From the NCBI RefSeq assembly GCF_007280415.1, contig NZ_VKKU01000001.1, forward strand, positions 372,001 through 436,000: DNA of 64,000 bases, written 5' to 3'. The notes under the pieces were generated by a model. It saw only the letters and a program-made list of their open reading frames with translations. It did no database searches and was not told where the DNA came from. Made by a program: the position numbers and the translations under genes. Of the stretch, positions 56,635-64,000 are shown one piece after another; position 1 is the stretch's first letter, and each line of letters opens with the position of its first letter. Source of the DNA: Sphingorhabdus contaminans. GTDB taxonomy: Bacteria; Pseudomonadota; Alphaproteobacteria; Sphingomonadales; Sphingomonadaceae.

Positions 56635-58263
56635 TCATGCTATTTTTTCTAGAATTTGGGCGGCGTAGGCCGGCAGCGTACCTAGGCGTGCATCATTGAC
56701 GGATTTGACCATTCGCCACCTGTCGGGCTGGGTCGGTTGCCAGGCAATGCTGTCGTCACCCATATTGAATGCACATATTAGATGCTGGTTTTCGCTAATC
56801 CGTTCAAAGATGAGCAGATTTGATCGTGCCTCAACGATATTCAGATTGCCTACGAGCATTGCTTCATTGGCGTTACGAAATGCCACAAGCTTGCGCGTGA
56901 GGTTCAACATCGAATGCGGATCCGCTTCCGCCCGATCGACGGCAAGGTCGCGATGGTCGGTGCCAAGGGGAAGCCAGGGCTCGCCTTTACTGAACCCGCA
57001 TTGTTTGTCTGCTGCCACCCAAGGCATGGGCGTGCGTGTTCCGTCCCGGCTGAGCGTGAGCGGCCAGTTCGCGATAGCTTCCGGATCCTGAAGCTTGTCA
57101 AATGGAATATCCACTTGCGTCAGGGCAAGTTCCTCGCCTTGCCAGATGATTACATTGCCGCGCAGCGAAACGAACAACATCATAACCATGGCTGCGTAGG
57201 ACTTTTCCGCGCCAGCTGGGGCCCATCGGCTAATCCAACGGGGAGCATCGTGATTGGAAAACGCCCAGCTTGGCCAGCCAACATTCTCGTCATCCGGCCA
57301 CGCCTCAAGTGCTTCACGTACCAGAGCAGGAGTCAGTTTTTCGGCATAGAGAAAATTGAAGCCATAGGCGCTGTTGAAGTGGTCATCGCCGGCGGTAAAT
57401 GCCTTCATTTCCTTATCAGGATCTGGTCCACCCACTTCCGCAACTGTGAAGCGGTCGGGATATTGGTCCATCAGTTTGCGGATACGGCCAATGAACGCGG
57501 GGATGTCCGGATGCGATTGATTGTGGATTTTCAACTGGAAATCGAAAGGTCGCGTGCGCACGCCATTTCCCGGCGGGGCAGGGGGATTATCCTTCAACTC
57601 TGGATCGTGCATCGCAAAATTTATGGCGTCTACGCGGAATCCATCAACGCCGCGATCCATCCAGAATTTCGCCACACCTAACAGTGCCTCTTGTACGTCA
57701 GGGTTATGCACGTTCATCTGCGGCTGGCTGCTTAAAAAATTGTGCATATAATATTGCCCGCGCCGGGCATCCCAGGTCCATGCAGGTCCGCCAAATACAG
57801 ACTGCCAGTTGTTGGGCGGTGTGCCGTCGGGATTGGCATCGGCCCAGACATACCAGTCGGCTTTAGGATTAGATCGGTTTGAACGGCTTTCAGCAAACCA
57901 TGCGTGCAGATCGGATGTATGCGAATAGACCTGATCAATCAAAATCTTCAGCCCAAGATCATGTGCCTTGGCTATCAGCGCATCAAAATCCGCAAGAGTT
58001 CCGAAAATTGGATCAACGCCACAATAGTCGGCAACATCGTAACCGAAGTCTTTCATGGGCGACGTAAAAAAGGGCGATAACCAGACGGCGTCAACATTGA
58101 GCGATGCGATGTAATCAAGCTTGCTCGTAATGCCGGGTAGATCGCCTATGCCATCGCCGTTGGAATCGGCAAAACTGCGGGGATAGACCTGATAAATGGT
58201 GGCACCACGCCACCACGGGTGATCAGATTGAGTCATGTGCAATAATTTCGTTATTTCAGTCAT
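56635..58263 (-). CDS. Alpha-glucosidase, GH13 (oligo-1,6-/alpha-1,4-glucosidase-like)
   Basis: A 542-residue glycosidase. It starts after a short tail with WWRGATIYQVYPRSFADSNGDGIGDL and has the GH13 set: Asp212 nucleophile (GFRVDAINF), Glu276 acid/base (VAEVGGP) and Asp339 (SNHDAPR). No signal peptide is present, so it is cytoplasmic and would finish off imported oligosaccharides. The ATG overlaps the amylase stop by four bases, and GH97 follows after 20 bases. Domain B reads NNWQSVFGGPAWTWD. Confidence 0.93.
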   Translation of the reverse strand: MTEITKLLHMTQSDHPWWRGATIYQVYPRSFADSNGDGIGDLPGITSKLDYIASLNVDAVWLSPFFTSPMKDFGYDVADYCGVDPIFGTLADFDALIAKAHDLGLKILIDQVYSHTSDLHAWFAESRSNRSNPKADWYVWADANPDGTPPNNWQSVFGGPAWTWDARRGQYYMHNFLSSQPQMNVHNPDVQEALLGVAKFWMDRGVDGFRVDAINFAMHDPELKDNPPAPPGNGVRTRPFDFQLKIHNQSHPDIPAFIGRIRKLMDQYPDRFTVAEVGGPDPDKEMKAFTAGDDHFNSAYGFNFLYAEKLTPALVREALEAWPDDENVGWPSWAFSNHDAPRWISRWAPAGAEKSYAAMVMMLFVSLRGNVIIWQGEELALTQVDIPFDKLQDPEAIANWPLTLSRDGTRTPMPWVAADKQCGFSKGEPWLPLGTDHRDLAVDRAEADPHSMLNLTRKLVAFRNANEAMLVGNLNIVEARSNLLIFERISENQHLICAFNMGDDSIAWQPTQPDRWRMVKSVNDARLGTLPAYAAQILEKIA

Positions 58264-60062
58264 TTGACGGTACAGATCATATAATCGAGAGGGGCAAGTT
58301 CAATAGCGATGGTACCCGGAGCACGCGGCGTGGAAGGGCAGTTGCCGTGTAGCGAAGAGAGTATGGTGCTTTTCGGGTCAAGCTCTACATTGGTCGAGAT
58401 CTGTTTTGTGGAAGTATTGACGATGGTCAGTACCTCTTCACCATTCGACTTGTCGATGCGGCTAAAGGCAAAAAGGCCTGGGCCTTCGGCATAGTTGCGG
58501 ACAACCGTGTCGCCGCGCCGCAGGGCAGAGCTGCCTGTGCGGATTTTAGCGAGTTTTGCGATGGTTGTATAAATCGGGTGTTGCTGATTGAAATTTGCCT
58601 GGGCTGTCGTTGTGGTCGTACCCAGCAGCCGATCTTCATTATAGGTCGCTGTCTTTGACGCGAACAATGGCTGACGGGAATCTTGGTCGCCGCCCTTGCC
58701 GACAAATCCCTGTTCGTCGCCCGAATATATGGTAGGCACCCCGCGCATCGTAAACATCAGCGCATGGCCGAGGATAACCCGCTTCAGCAACTCCGCATCG
58801 TCGGCCTGAGGATTTTGCCTCTTCACGAACATCGCAAAGCGTCCGGCGTCATGATTGCCAATAAAGGTAGGCAATCTCTTGGCCGTTTCCGCGCCTCCCT
58901 CATATAAAACATCATCTTCGATTAGCCGGTTGAGCTTTTCGGTAGCTGCATTCCCGCCAACGGTATCAACGGTCGCGCGGCCAAATGCAAAATCGAGAAT
59001 GGCGGGGAGTTTTGCCTCACGCGTATAGCGGGCAAGCAGTGCCGTATCTTGGTCTCCGGTCGCGACCTCGCCAAAGATATGGAAATTGGGAATTCTTTTC
59101 GCAGCCGCACGCTGAAGCATAGCGGGAGCAAATTTCGTCCAGAATTCAGAGTTTACGTGCTTCGCTGTGTCGATGCGGAAGCCATCAATTCCGTAATTAT
59201 CTATCCATGCGCCATAGATGTCGATGAAGCCGTCAACAACTTTCGGATTTTCGGTATAGAGATCATCGAGACCGACAAAGTCGCCCATCGTCGAATTTTC
59301 GCCGGTAAAGGTCGTGTCGCCGCGGTTGTGGTAATAGCGGATATCGTTCAGCCACGCAGGAACCTTGATGTTCTTTTCCGCCTCCGGAACAACCGGTGTA
59401 TAGGCGAAATTCATGTCAGTCAGCTTTGAGAAATTCTCTTCGGTTTTGACGCTATCACCGGCGAACCCCGCATTGATTGGCGCGCTATCCGAGGCGTGGC
59501 GGGAATAAGGAAAATCCGCGCGACTGCGATAACGGCAAGCAGAGGTTGGACATTCTTTGTACTGGATGACATCAGCTGTATGGTTGGCGATGATGTCCAT
59601 ATAAACCTTCATCCCGCGCTTATGTGCGGCATCGACAAAGGCTTTGAACTCTGCGTTGGTACCGAAATGTGGGTCGACACTGGTAAAGTCAGTCACCCAA
59701 TAGCCATGATAACCGGCGCTTTCCTGACCTGGCCCGCCTTGTACAGGCTTGTTCTTGAAAACCGGCGCAAACCAGATTGCGGTTACGCCCATCGCCTGGA
59801 TATAATCGAGCCGCTTGATTAGGCCCGCAAGGTCGCCGCCCTGGTAAAAACCCTTGGAAGTCGGGTCGAAGCCGTGCTTCATCCGGTCACCCTTAATGCC
59901 TCCAGTGTCGTTTTTGGGGTCGCCATTCTCAAAGCGGTCCGGCAACACGAAATAAATTGTTTCATCTTCCGGCAAACGGTCACGGAAAGATTGCGCCGCC
60001 AGTGGTAGTGGGCAGGTAGCTGCGAGCAAAGACGCTGCGAGAATTAGGGCCTTTGTCTTCAT
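58260..60062 (-). CDS. Alpha-amylase, GH13, exported
   Basis: A 600-residue glycosidase with a signal peptide (MKTKALILAASLLAATCPLPLAAQ). The GH13 residues are Asp298 (GFRIDTAKHV), Glu332 (FGEVATG) and Asp405 (GNHDAGR), with GDLAGLIKRLDYIQAMGVTAIWFAPVF and DIIANHTADV in the barrel. It probably cuts starch or maltodextrin outside or in the periplasm. The Cys after the signal (LLAATC) is near but not at the signal end; it is not a clear lipobox. The ATG at 60062 overlaps the halogenase copy 2 stop. Confidence 0.93.
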   Translation of the reverse strand: MKTKALILAASLLAATCPLPLAAQSFRDRLPEDETIYFVLPDRFENGDPKNDTGGIKGDRMKHGFDPTSKGFYQGGDLAGLIKRLDYIQAMGVTAIWFAPVFKNKPVQGGPGQESAGYHGYWVTDFTSVDPHFGTNAEFKAFVDAAHKRGMKVYMDIIANHTADVIQYKECPTSACRYRSRADFPYSRHASDSAPINAGFAGDSVKTEENFSKLTDMNFAYTPVVPEAEKNIKVPAWLNDIRYYHNRGDTTFTGENSTMGDFVGLDDLYTENPKVVDGFIDIYGAWIDNYGIDGFRIDTAKHVNSEFWTKFAPAMLQRAAAKRIPNFHIFGEVATGDQDTALLARYTREAKLPAILDFAFGRATVDTVGGNAATEKLNRLIEDDVLYEGGAETAKRLPTFIGNHDAGRFAMFVKRQNPQADDAELLKRVILGHALMFTMRGVPTIYSGDEQGFVGKGGDQDSRQPLFASKTATYNEDRLLGTTTTTAQANFNQQHPIYTTIAKLAKIRTGSSALRRGDTVVRNYAEGPGLFAFSRIDKSNGEEVLTIVNTSTKQISTNVELDPKSTILSSLHGNCPSTPRAPGTIAIELAPLDYMICTVK

Positions 60063-61582
60063 GGCATGGCTTTCTTCATTTCGAGGGGAGGGGCCGCGCA
60101 TTGTGCGGTGATATAATCCTGATGCGGCGCCATCTGGCTGGCTACAAAGTCAGCATGTTTGTGCGCCACGGACAAAAACTCCTGCAACTGCGCCGGTGTC
60201 AGCTGATCCGCGAGAGGATGATAACCCCTAGGCCGCAGTCCCTGGCCCCACATGACCTGCAGCCATCCCAGCTCGGTAAACAGTTCTTCATTGTGGCGGA
60301 CAATACGACCGTTGGCTTGGAACAGTTCCATTTTGGCGGCAAGACTATCGGGTACGTCCATCTCGCGGCAATGCGTCCAGAACGCCCCTTCGCGGTTGTT
60401 GGCTTTGTAATGCAAAATGATGAAATCCCGGATTGCGTGGAATTCGAAATCCATCTGCGTATTGAAAGCATCGATATCAGCCTGATCCGGCCGACCTGAA
60501 GGAAAGAAATTCAGTAACTTTGCAATGCCGCTTTGAATTAGATGGATGCTCGTCGATTCCAGTGGTTCCAAAAACCCGCTGGCAAGGCCAAGGGCTATGC
60601 AGTTCTTCTTCCAGATCTGTCTCCGCTTACCCGTTACAAAGCGAAGTTGGCGCGGTTCGGCAAGTGGGGCGCCGTCGAGGTTTTCCATCAATATGTCGGT
60701 CGCCCGGGCGTCATCGATAAAGTCGCTACAATAGACATGACCGTTCCCGATACGATGCTGCAACGGAATTCGCCATTGCCACCCCGCCTCTCGCGCAGTG
60801 GATCGAGTATAGGGTGTTAAAGGGTTTGCAGATGCACAGGGTACGGCCAGTGCGCGGTTGCACGGAAGATATTCTGTCCAGTCCTCATAGCCGCTATGCA
60901 GGGCTTCTTCGATCAGTAGGCCACGAAAACCGGAGCAGTCGATAAACAGATCACCCGATATGTTTACGCCTGATGAAAGGGTAACCGCATCGATGAAGCC
61001 GGACTGGCTGTTGAGTTCTGTGCCAACGATCTTGCCTTCCGTTCGAACGACACCCCGGGCTTCGGAATAGCGCCGTAAAAATGCTGCATAGAGTCCTGCG
61101 TCAAAATGATAGGCGTAGGCAACGCCACTCGGCAACGCGCCTGGCTTTTCCTGTGGTGGACTGAAGCGGTTCTGGGCTGCCGCAAGTGCCGTTGGCGAAT
61201 AATCCCAAAGCGATGAAGTTCCACCTTGCTGATGATGCCGCAACCAATAGTGATGAAAGGGTAGTAAACCGAGCGGGCGACCTACTGCGCCAAAGGCATG
61301 GATATAGCGGTTGCCCGGCGCATACCAGTCGGCGAATTCAATGCCGAGCTTGAAGGAACCTTGCGTAGCGCGCACAAATTCCTTTTCGTCAATGCCGAGA
61401 TTTTGATTGAAGAGCTGGATGGCGGGAATAGTTGCCTCGCCAACGCCGACGGTTCCAATTTCGTCGGACTCGATAACATGGATGGAAAAGCCTGGGCCCA
61501 GAAAGCGGGCGAAAGCTGCCGCAGCCATCCAGCCCGCAGTTCCACCACCCACTATCACGATCTGTTTCAGAGCGCTCTCCAT
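60059..61582 (-). CDS. Flavin-dependent tryptophan halogenase-family protein (copy 2)
   Basis: A 507-residue FAD protein of the Trp_halogenase family. It has IVGGGTAGW near residue 10, the lysine position Lys78 (GSFKLGIEF), GWQWRIPL as the WxWxIP signature and EPLESTSIH with the Ser that copy 1 lacks. It is cytoplasmic by lack of a signal peptide. ATG 61582 follows a GGAGAG site; a GTG nine bases upstream is possible. It is the first gene after the terminator behind the TonB receptor and overlaps the amylase start by four bases. It is closer to characterised halogenases than copy 1 in this motif, but substrate is unknown. Confidence 0.88.
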   Translation of the reverse strand: MESALKQIVIVGGGTAGWMAAAAFARFLGPGFSIHVIESDEIGTVGVGEATIPAIQLFNQNLGIDEKEFVRATQGSFKLGIEFADWYAPGNRYIHAFGAVGRPLGLLPFHHYWLRHHQQGGTSSLWDYSPTALAAAQNRFSPPQEKPGALPSGVAYAYHFDAGLYAAFLRRYSEARGVVRTEGKIVGTELNSQSGFIDAVTLSSGVNISGDLFIDCSGFRGLLIEEALHSGYEDWTEYLPCNRALAVPCASANPLTPYTRSTAREAGWQWRIPLQHRIGNGHVYCSDFIDDARATDILMENLDGAPLAEPRQLRFVTGKRRQIWKKNCIALGLASGFLEPLESTSIHLIQSGIAKLLNFFPSGRPDQADIDAFNTQMDFEFHAIRDFIILHYKANNREGAFWTHCREMDVPDSLAAKMELFQANGRIVRHNEELFTELGWLQVMWGQGLRPRGYHPLADQLTPAQLQEFLSVAHKHADFVASQMAPHQDYITAQCAAPPLEMKKAMP

Positions 61583-61595
61583 GCTCTCCACTCAT

Positions 61596-61644
61596 AAAAA
61601 AGGCCCCCGCCACGTAAGGTTGATGTCCTTCCGCGGCGGGGGCC
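61596..61644 (-). terminator. Rho-independent terminator after the TonB receptor
   Basis: On the minus strand GGCCCCCGCC (61644-61635) pairs with GGCGGGGGCC (61611-61602) across a 23-base loop that can extend with AAGG/CCTT, followed by six Ts. It lies just after the receptor stop and 14 bases before the next gene's start, so it should reduce readthrough into the downstream enzymes. Confidence 0.9.
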
Positions 61645-61657
61645 CATGATTAGCTCA

Positions 61658-64000
61658 TTAGAACTTGTAGGTGAACCCGGCCAGGAAACGGCGTCCGTAA
61701 ATCTGGTAGTCGATCACCTGGTTGCGGGCTGCACCGACCGAAGCAAAGCGTTCGTCGGTCAGGTTTTGGCCCTGCAGGTAGAGCGACAGACCATGCAGCG
61801 CGCTGCCTTCCTGGAAGTCGTAACCGATTTGTCCATCTACGATCAGTTCAGCAAGGGCGGTACGGCGCGTTGGCGAACCACCAAAGCCGGTGAAATCTCC
61901 TAGGAATGTCGAACGGTAACGGACCGAACCGCGTGCGTTGAAGCCCCATTTTTCGAAATAGGCGGTGCCGTTGGCAACCCATTTCGAATAGCCGGGAATC
62001 TGGTCGACATTGCCTTGGGCATCCTTGACTTTCGTCTTGGTGTATCCAACGCCACCGGTAACGCCAAATCCATCCAGCGCTTCGGTGATGTTGCTGAAGG
62101 GCAGGGTAATCGCCAGTTCACCACCATAGAGCTTGCCGCCGCCGGTGTTGAATGACGATTCCAAGCGACCGATCAGAGTTGCCGGCGGCAGACCCGTTGG
62201 AAGCGGATAGCCGGCAAAGTCGAACGGGAAGCGGGTCCGGTCGATATAGCTCTTCACATCCTTGTGGAACAGCTGGAGCGAAATCACACCCGACTGACCG
62301 AAATATTTTTCGAAGTTCAGGTCAAAGGCGTTGGCGCGATAGGGACGCAACTGCGGGTTACCGCCGTTGCCGTCGATAAAGGGAGCCAAACCTGTGGGGC
62401 TGTCTGCCGCGTTGTTGTTGATGCCGTAGGAGACCGCGACGCGCAGGTCATCCAGACGAGGACGTTGGATCTGACGCGATGCGGCAAAACGAATGACGAA
62501 ATCGCTGTCAAAGCGCATCGAGAGGTTCAGGCTGGGAAGAATATCCCAATAATTGGCACCCGCGCGAACCGAGCGTGCAACACCGCCGGCAAAAACCGTA
62601 CCCGACGATTCCTGATCGGTATGGATAGCCTGTACACCGATATTACCGGTCAAGGTACCGTTGCCCAACTCCTGTTCAATGTCAGCCTGCAGATAGGCTG
62701 TCATCAGATCTTCGGTGACGCGGAATGCCTTGGCCGGGATGTCCGGCGAAAGGTTACGGTCGAGAACCAGCGTGCCGTCTGCAATCAGGTCGCGAGCATC
62801 ATAGCTGACAATCGGGCCAAGGCCGAGATAGCTGAGATTGGTCGGACGCAGTAGGGCATTGGTGGGGATCGCGAGTTCAAGAGCACCACCACGCAAACGG
62901 ACAAGGAATTCGTCCGGAGTCAGGCTCTTGCCACGATCCGTATAGTTCAAGCCGAACTTGATCGCAGAGAAGAAGCCTTCGACTTCCTTCTCAACACCGA
63001 CACGATACTGCTTCAGTTCGTCTTCCACGATACGGTTGTTGTAATAACCGGCCTGAGGAACGACGCCACCGCCCCAGCCCAGTGGGTCGGTCAGGCGAAT
63101 GAGCGCGGGATTGCTATAGTCGAGCGTTGGGTCGAAAACGGTGCCGGACGGACCGGAAACGAAGCTGATCGTATCGGTTGCACCAAGTGCCTGACCGAAT
63201 CCGGTACCCGAATAGCTTTCGATGCTCAGTTCGTTGCGATCAGTCTTGGAATATCCGATATCGATGAACGCTTTCCAGCCGTCTTCGCCGTCATATTCTG
63301 CGTTATAGCCGAACGAATAGAGGTCTGCCTTGCGCTGGAAGATGTCGTTACGGACTACGCCTTGTACGTTGCGGAAGATACCTGAGTCGATCAAACCGTT
63401 GTTCACGGTAAAATCGGCTGGATTCCCGGTGGTGCCGAAAGCGAAGAAACCAAGAGGTAGCTCAATACCGCGTTTGGACTGGTCGTCTTCAAAGTTGGAA
63501 TAGAAACCGTCCAAGGTCATGCGGACAGTATCCGATGCCTGATATTGAAGGGTACCGTTCAGGCCAAGACGCTTCAATTGTGTCGAAGTTACGAACGACT
63601 TCGAACCACCGATCAGGGCAGCATTGGTTGCAGTTCCATTTTGCACAGGGCCTGAAACGCTGTTGTAACCCCAAGCATTGAATTCCTGAAGCTGATAGGG
63701 CTCATCCACATAGGACGCCGACAGTGCGATGCCGATGGTATCGTCGGCAAACTGGTCGATGAAGGTCGCGTTGGCGCGATAGCCATATTTTTTCGAACCG
63801 GCGTTCAAAGCGCCAAGGTCGGCGTAAGTGCCGCGTGCGCCTACAGCGAGGACCGACTTGCCATAGTCAAGCGGGCGGACGGTGCGGATGTCGATTGTGC
63901 CGACAAGACCTTGGCCAACAAGCGATGCGGTAGGCGATTTGTAGACAACGACCTGGTTGACTATTTCCGAAGGATATTGGTCGAATTCGACCGCACGGTT
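61658..64000 (-). CDS. TonB-dependent outer-membrane receptor, Xanth/Caul type, C-terminal 780 residues
   Basis: The gene runs off the right edge. The visible 780 residues begin in the plug (NRAVEFDQYPSEIVNQVVVYK, SLVGQGLVGTIDIRTVRPLDYG) and continue through the barrel to the C-terminal RRFLAGFTYKF with terminal Phe. This large-receptor plug pattern is that of the Xanthomonas/Caulobacter carbohydrate receptors. With the downstream amylase and glucosidases it is the likely maltodextrin receptor of the locus. The signal peptide, TonB box and promoter lie outside the window. Confidence 0.9.
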   Translation of the reverse strand, partial: NRAVEFDQYPSEIVNQVVVYKSPTASLVGQGLVGTIDIRTVRPLDYGKSVLAVGARGTYADLGALNAGSKKYGYRANATFIDQFADDTIGIALSASYVDEPYQLQEFNAWGYNSVSGPVQNGTATNAALIGGSKSFVTSTQLKRLGLNGTLQYQASDTVRMTLDGFYSNFEDDQSKRGIELPLGFFAFGTTGNPADFTVNNGLIDSGIFRNVQGVVRNDIFQRKADLYSFGYNAEYDGEDGWKAFIDIGYSKTDRNELSIESYSGTGFGQALGATDTISFVSGPSGTVFDPTLDYSNPALIRLTDPLGWGGGVVPQAGYYNNRIVEDELKQYRVGVEKEVEGFFSAIKFGLNYTDRGKSLTPDEFLVRLRGGALELAIPTNALLRPTNLSYLGLGPIVSYDARDLIADGTLVLDRNLSPDIPAKAFRVTEDLMTAYLQADIEQELGNGTLTGNIGVQAIHTDQESSGTVFAGGVARSVRAGANYWDILPSLNLSMRFDSDFVIRFAASRQIQRPRLDDLRVAVSYGINNNAADSPTGLAPFIDGNGGNPQLRPYRANAFDLNFEKYFGQSGVISLQLFHKDVKSYIDRTRFPFDFAGYPLPTGLPPATLIGRLESSFNTGGGKLYGGELAITLPFSNITEALDGFGVTGGVGYTKTKVKDAQGNVDQIPGYSKWVANGTAYFEKWGFNARGSVRYRSTFLGDFTGFGGSPTRRTALAELIVDGQIGYDFQEGSALHGLSLYLQGQNLTDERFASVGAARNQVIDYQIYGRRFLAGFTYKF

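Overview
The window is a gene-dense, GC-rich chromosomal segment with the gene content and order of an alphaproteobacterium, most likely of the order Sphingomonadales. Pointers are the argS-SPOR-nagZ-scpAB-tatABC block, a complete mra/fts/mur (dcw) cluster, split glycine decarboxylase genes behind a tandem glycine riboswitch, and a TonB-dependent receptor glucan locus carrying flavin-dependent halogenase homologues. I see no rRNA, tRNA, insertion sequence, prophage or CRISPR array. I count 59 protein genes, two of them cut by the window edges, plus one possible 10-codon leader ORF.

Layout. 1-678 (minus): start of a Tad/Flp pilus locus (cpaB cut by the edge, cpaA). 701-2763: alpha/beta hydrolase overlapping a DauA-like FAD amine oxidoreductase. 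2896-5462: a DUF1508 mini-protein, then the minus-strand chain ispH-thrB-rnhA. 5598-12738: a lipoprotein of unknown role, argS, a SPOR protein with a terminator, then nagZ-scpA-scpB-tatA-tatB-tatC. 12750-15261 (minus): two tandem entericidin-type mini-lipoproteins below a ZnuD-like TonB receptor that has a Zur-box-like operator. 15465-17649: a cysteine synthase and a two-gene membrane unit (GldG-like). 17964-36252: mraZ, rsmH, ftsL, ftsI, murE, murF, mraY, murD, ftsW, murG, murC, murB, ddl, ftsQ, ftsA, ftsZ. Almost all of these junctions overlap by 1 or 4 bases, so the cluster looks like one long translationally coupled operon; the region before mraZ carries candidate MraZ boxes. 36361-40135: a TPR-SPOR protein, a dGTPase-like enzyme and an SDR. 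40180-45494: glycine riboswitch, gcvT-gcvH-gcvPA-gcvPB and a DUF938 methyltransferase. 45522-52047: a TonB-C/TPR protein, an acyl-CoA synthetase, a PAP2/Aur1-like membrane protein, and wecC/wecB for UDP-ManNAcA synthesis.

52120-64000 (minus) is the most interesting accessory region. It is a probable starch or maltodextrin locus: TonB receptor, terminator, halogenase homologue, exported GH13 amylase, GH13 alpha-glucosidase without a signal peptide, exported GH97 alpha-glucosidase, Tat-type esterase, and a second halogenase homologue. Every junction below the terminator is overlapping or nearly so. The enzymes give a plausible path from polymer capture to glucose. The two halogenase-family flavoproteins have no obvious step in that path and are the main open question.
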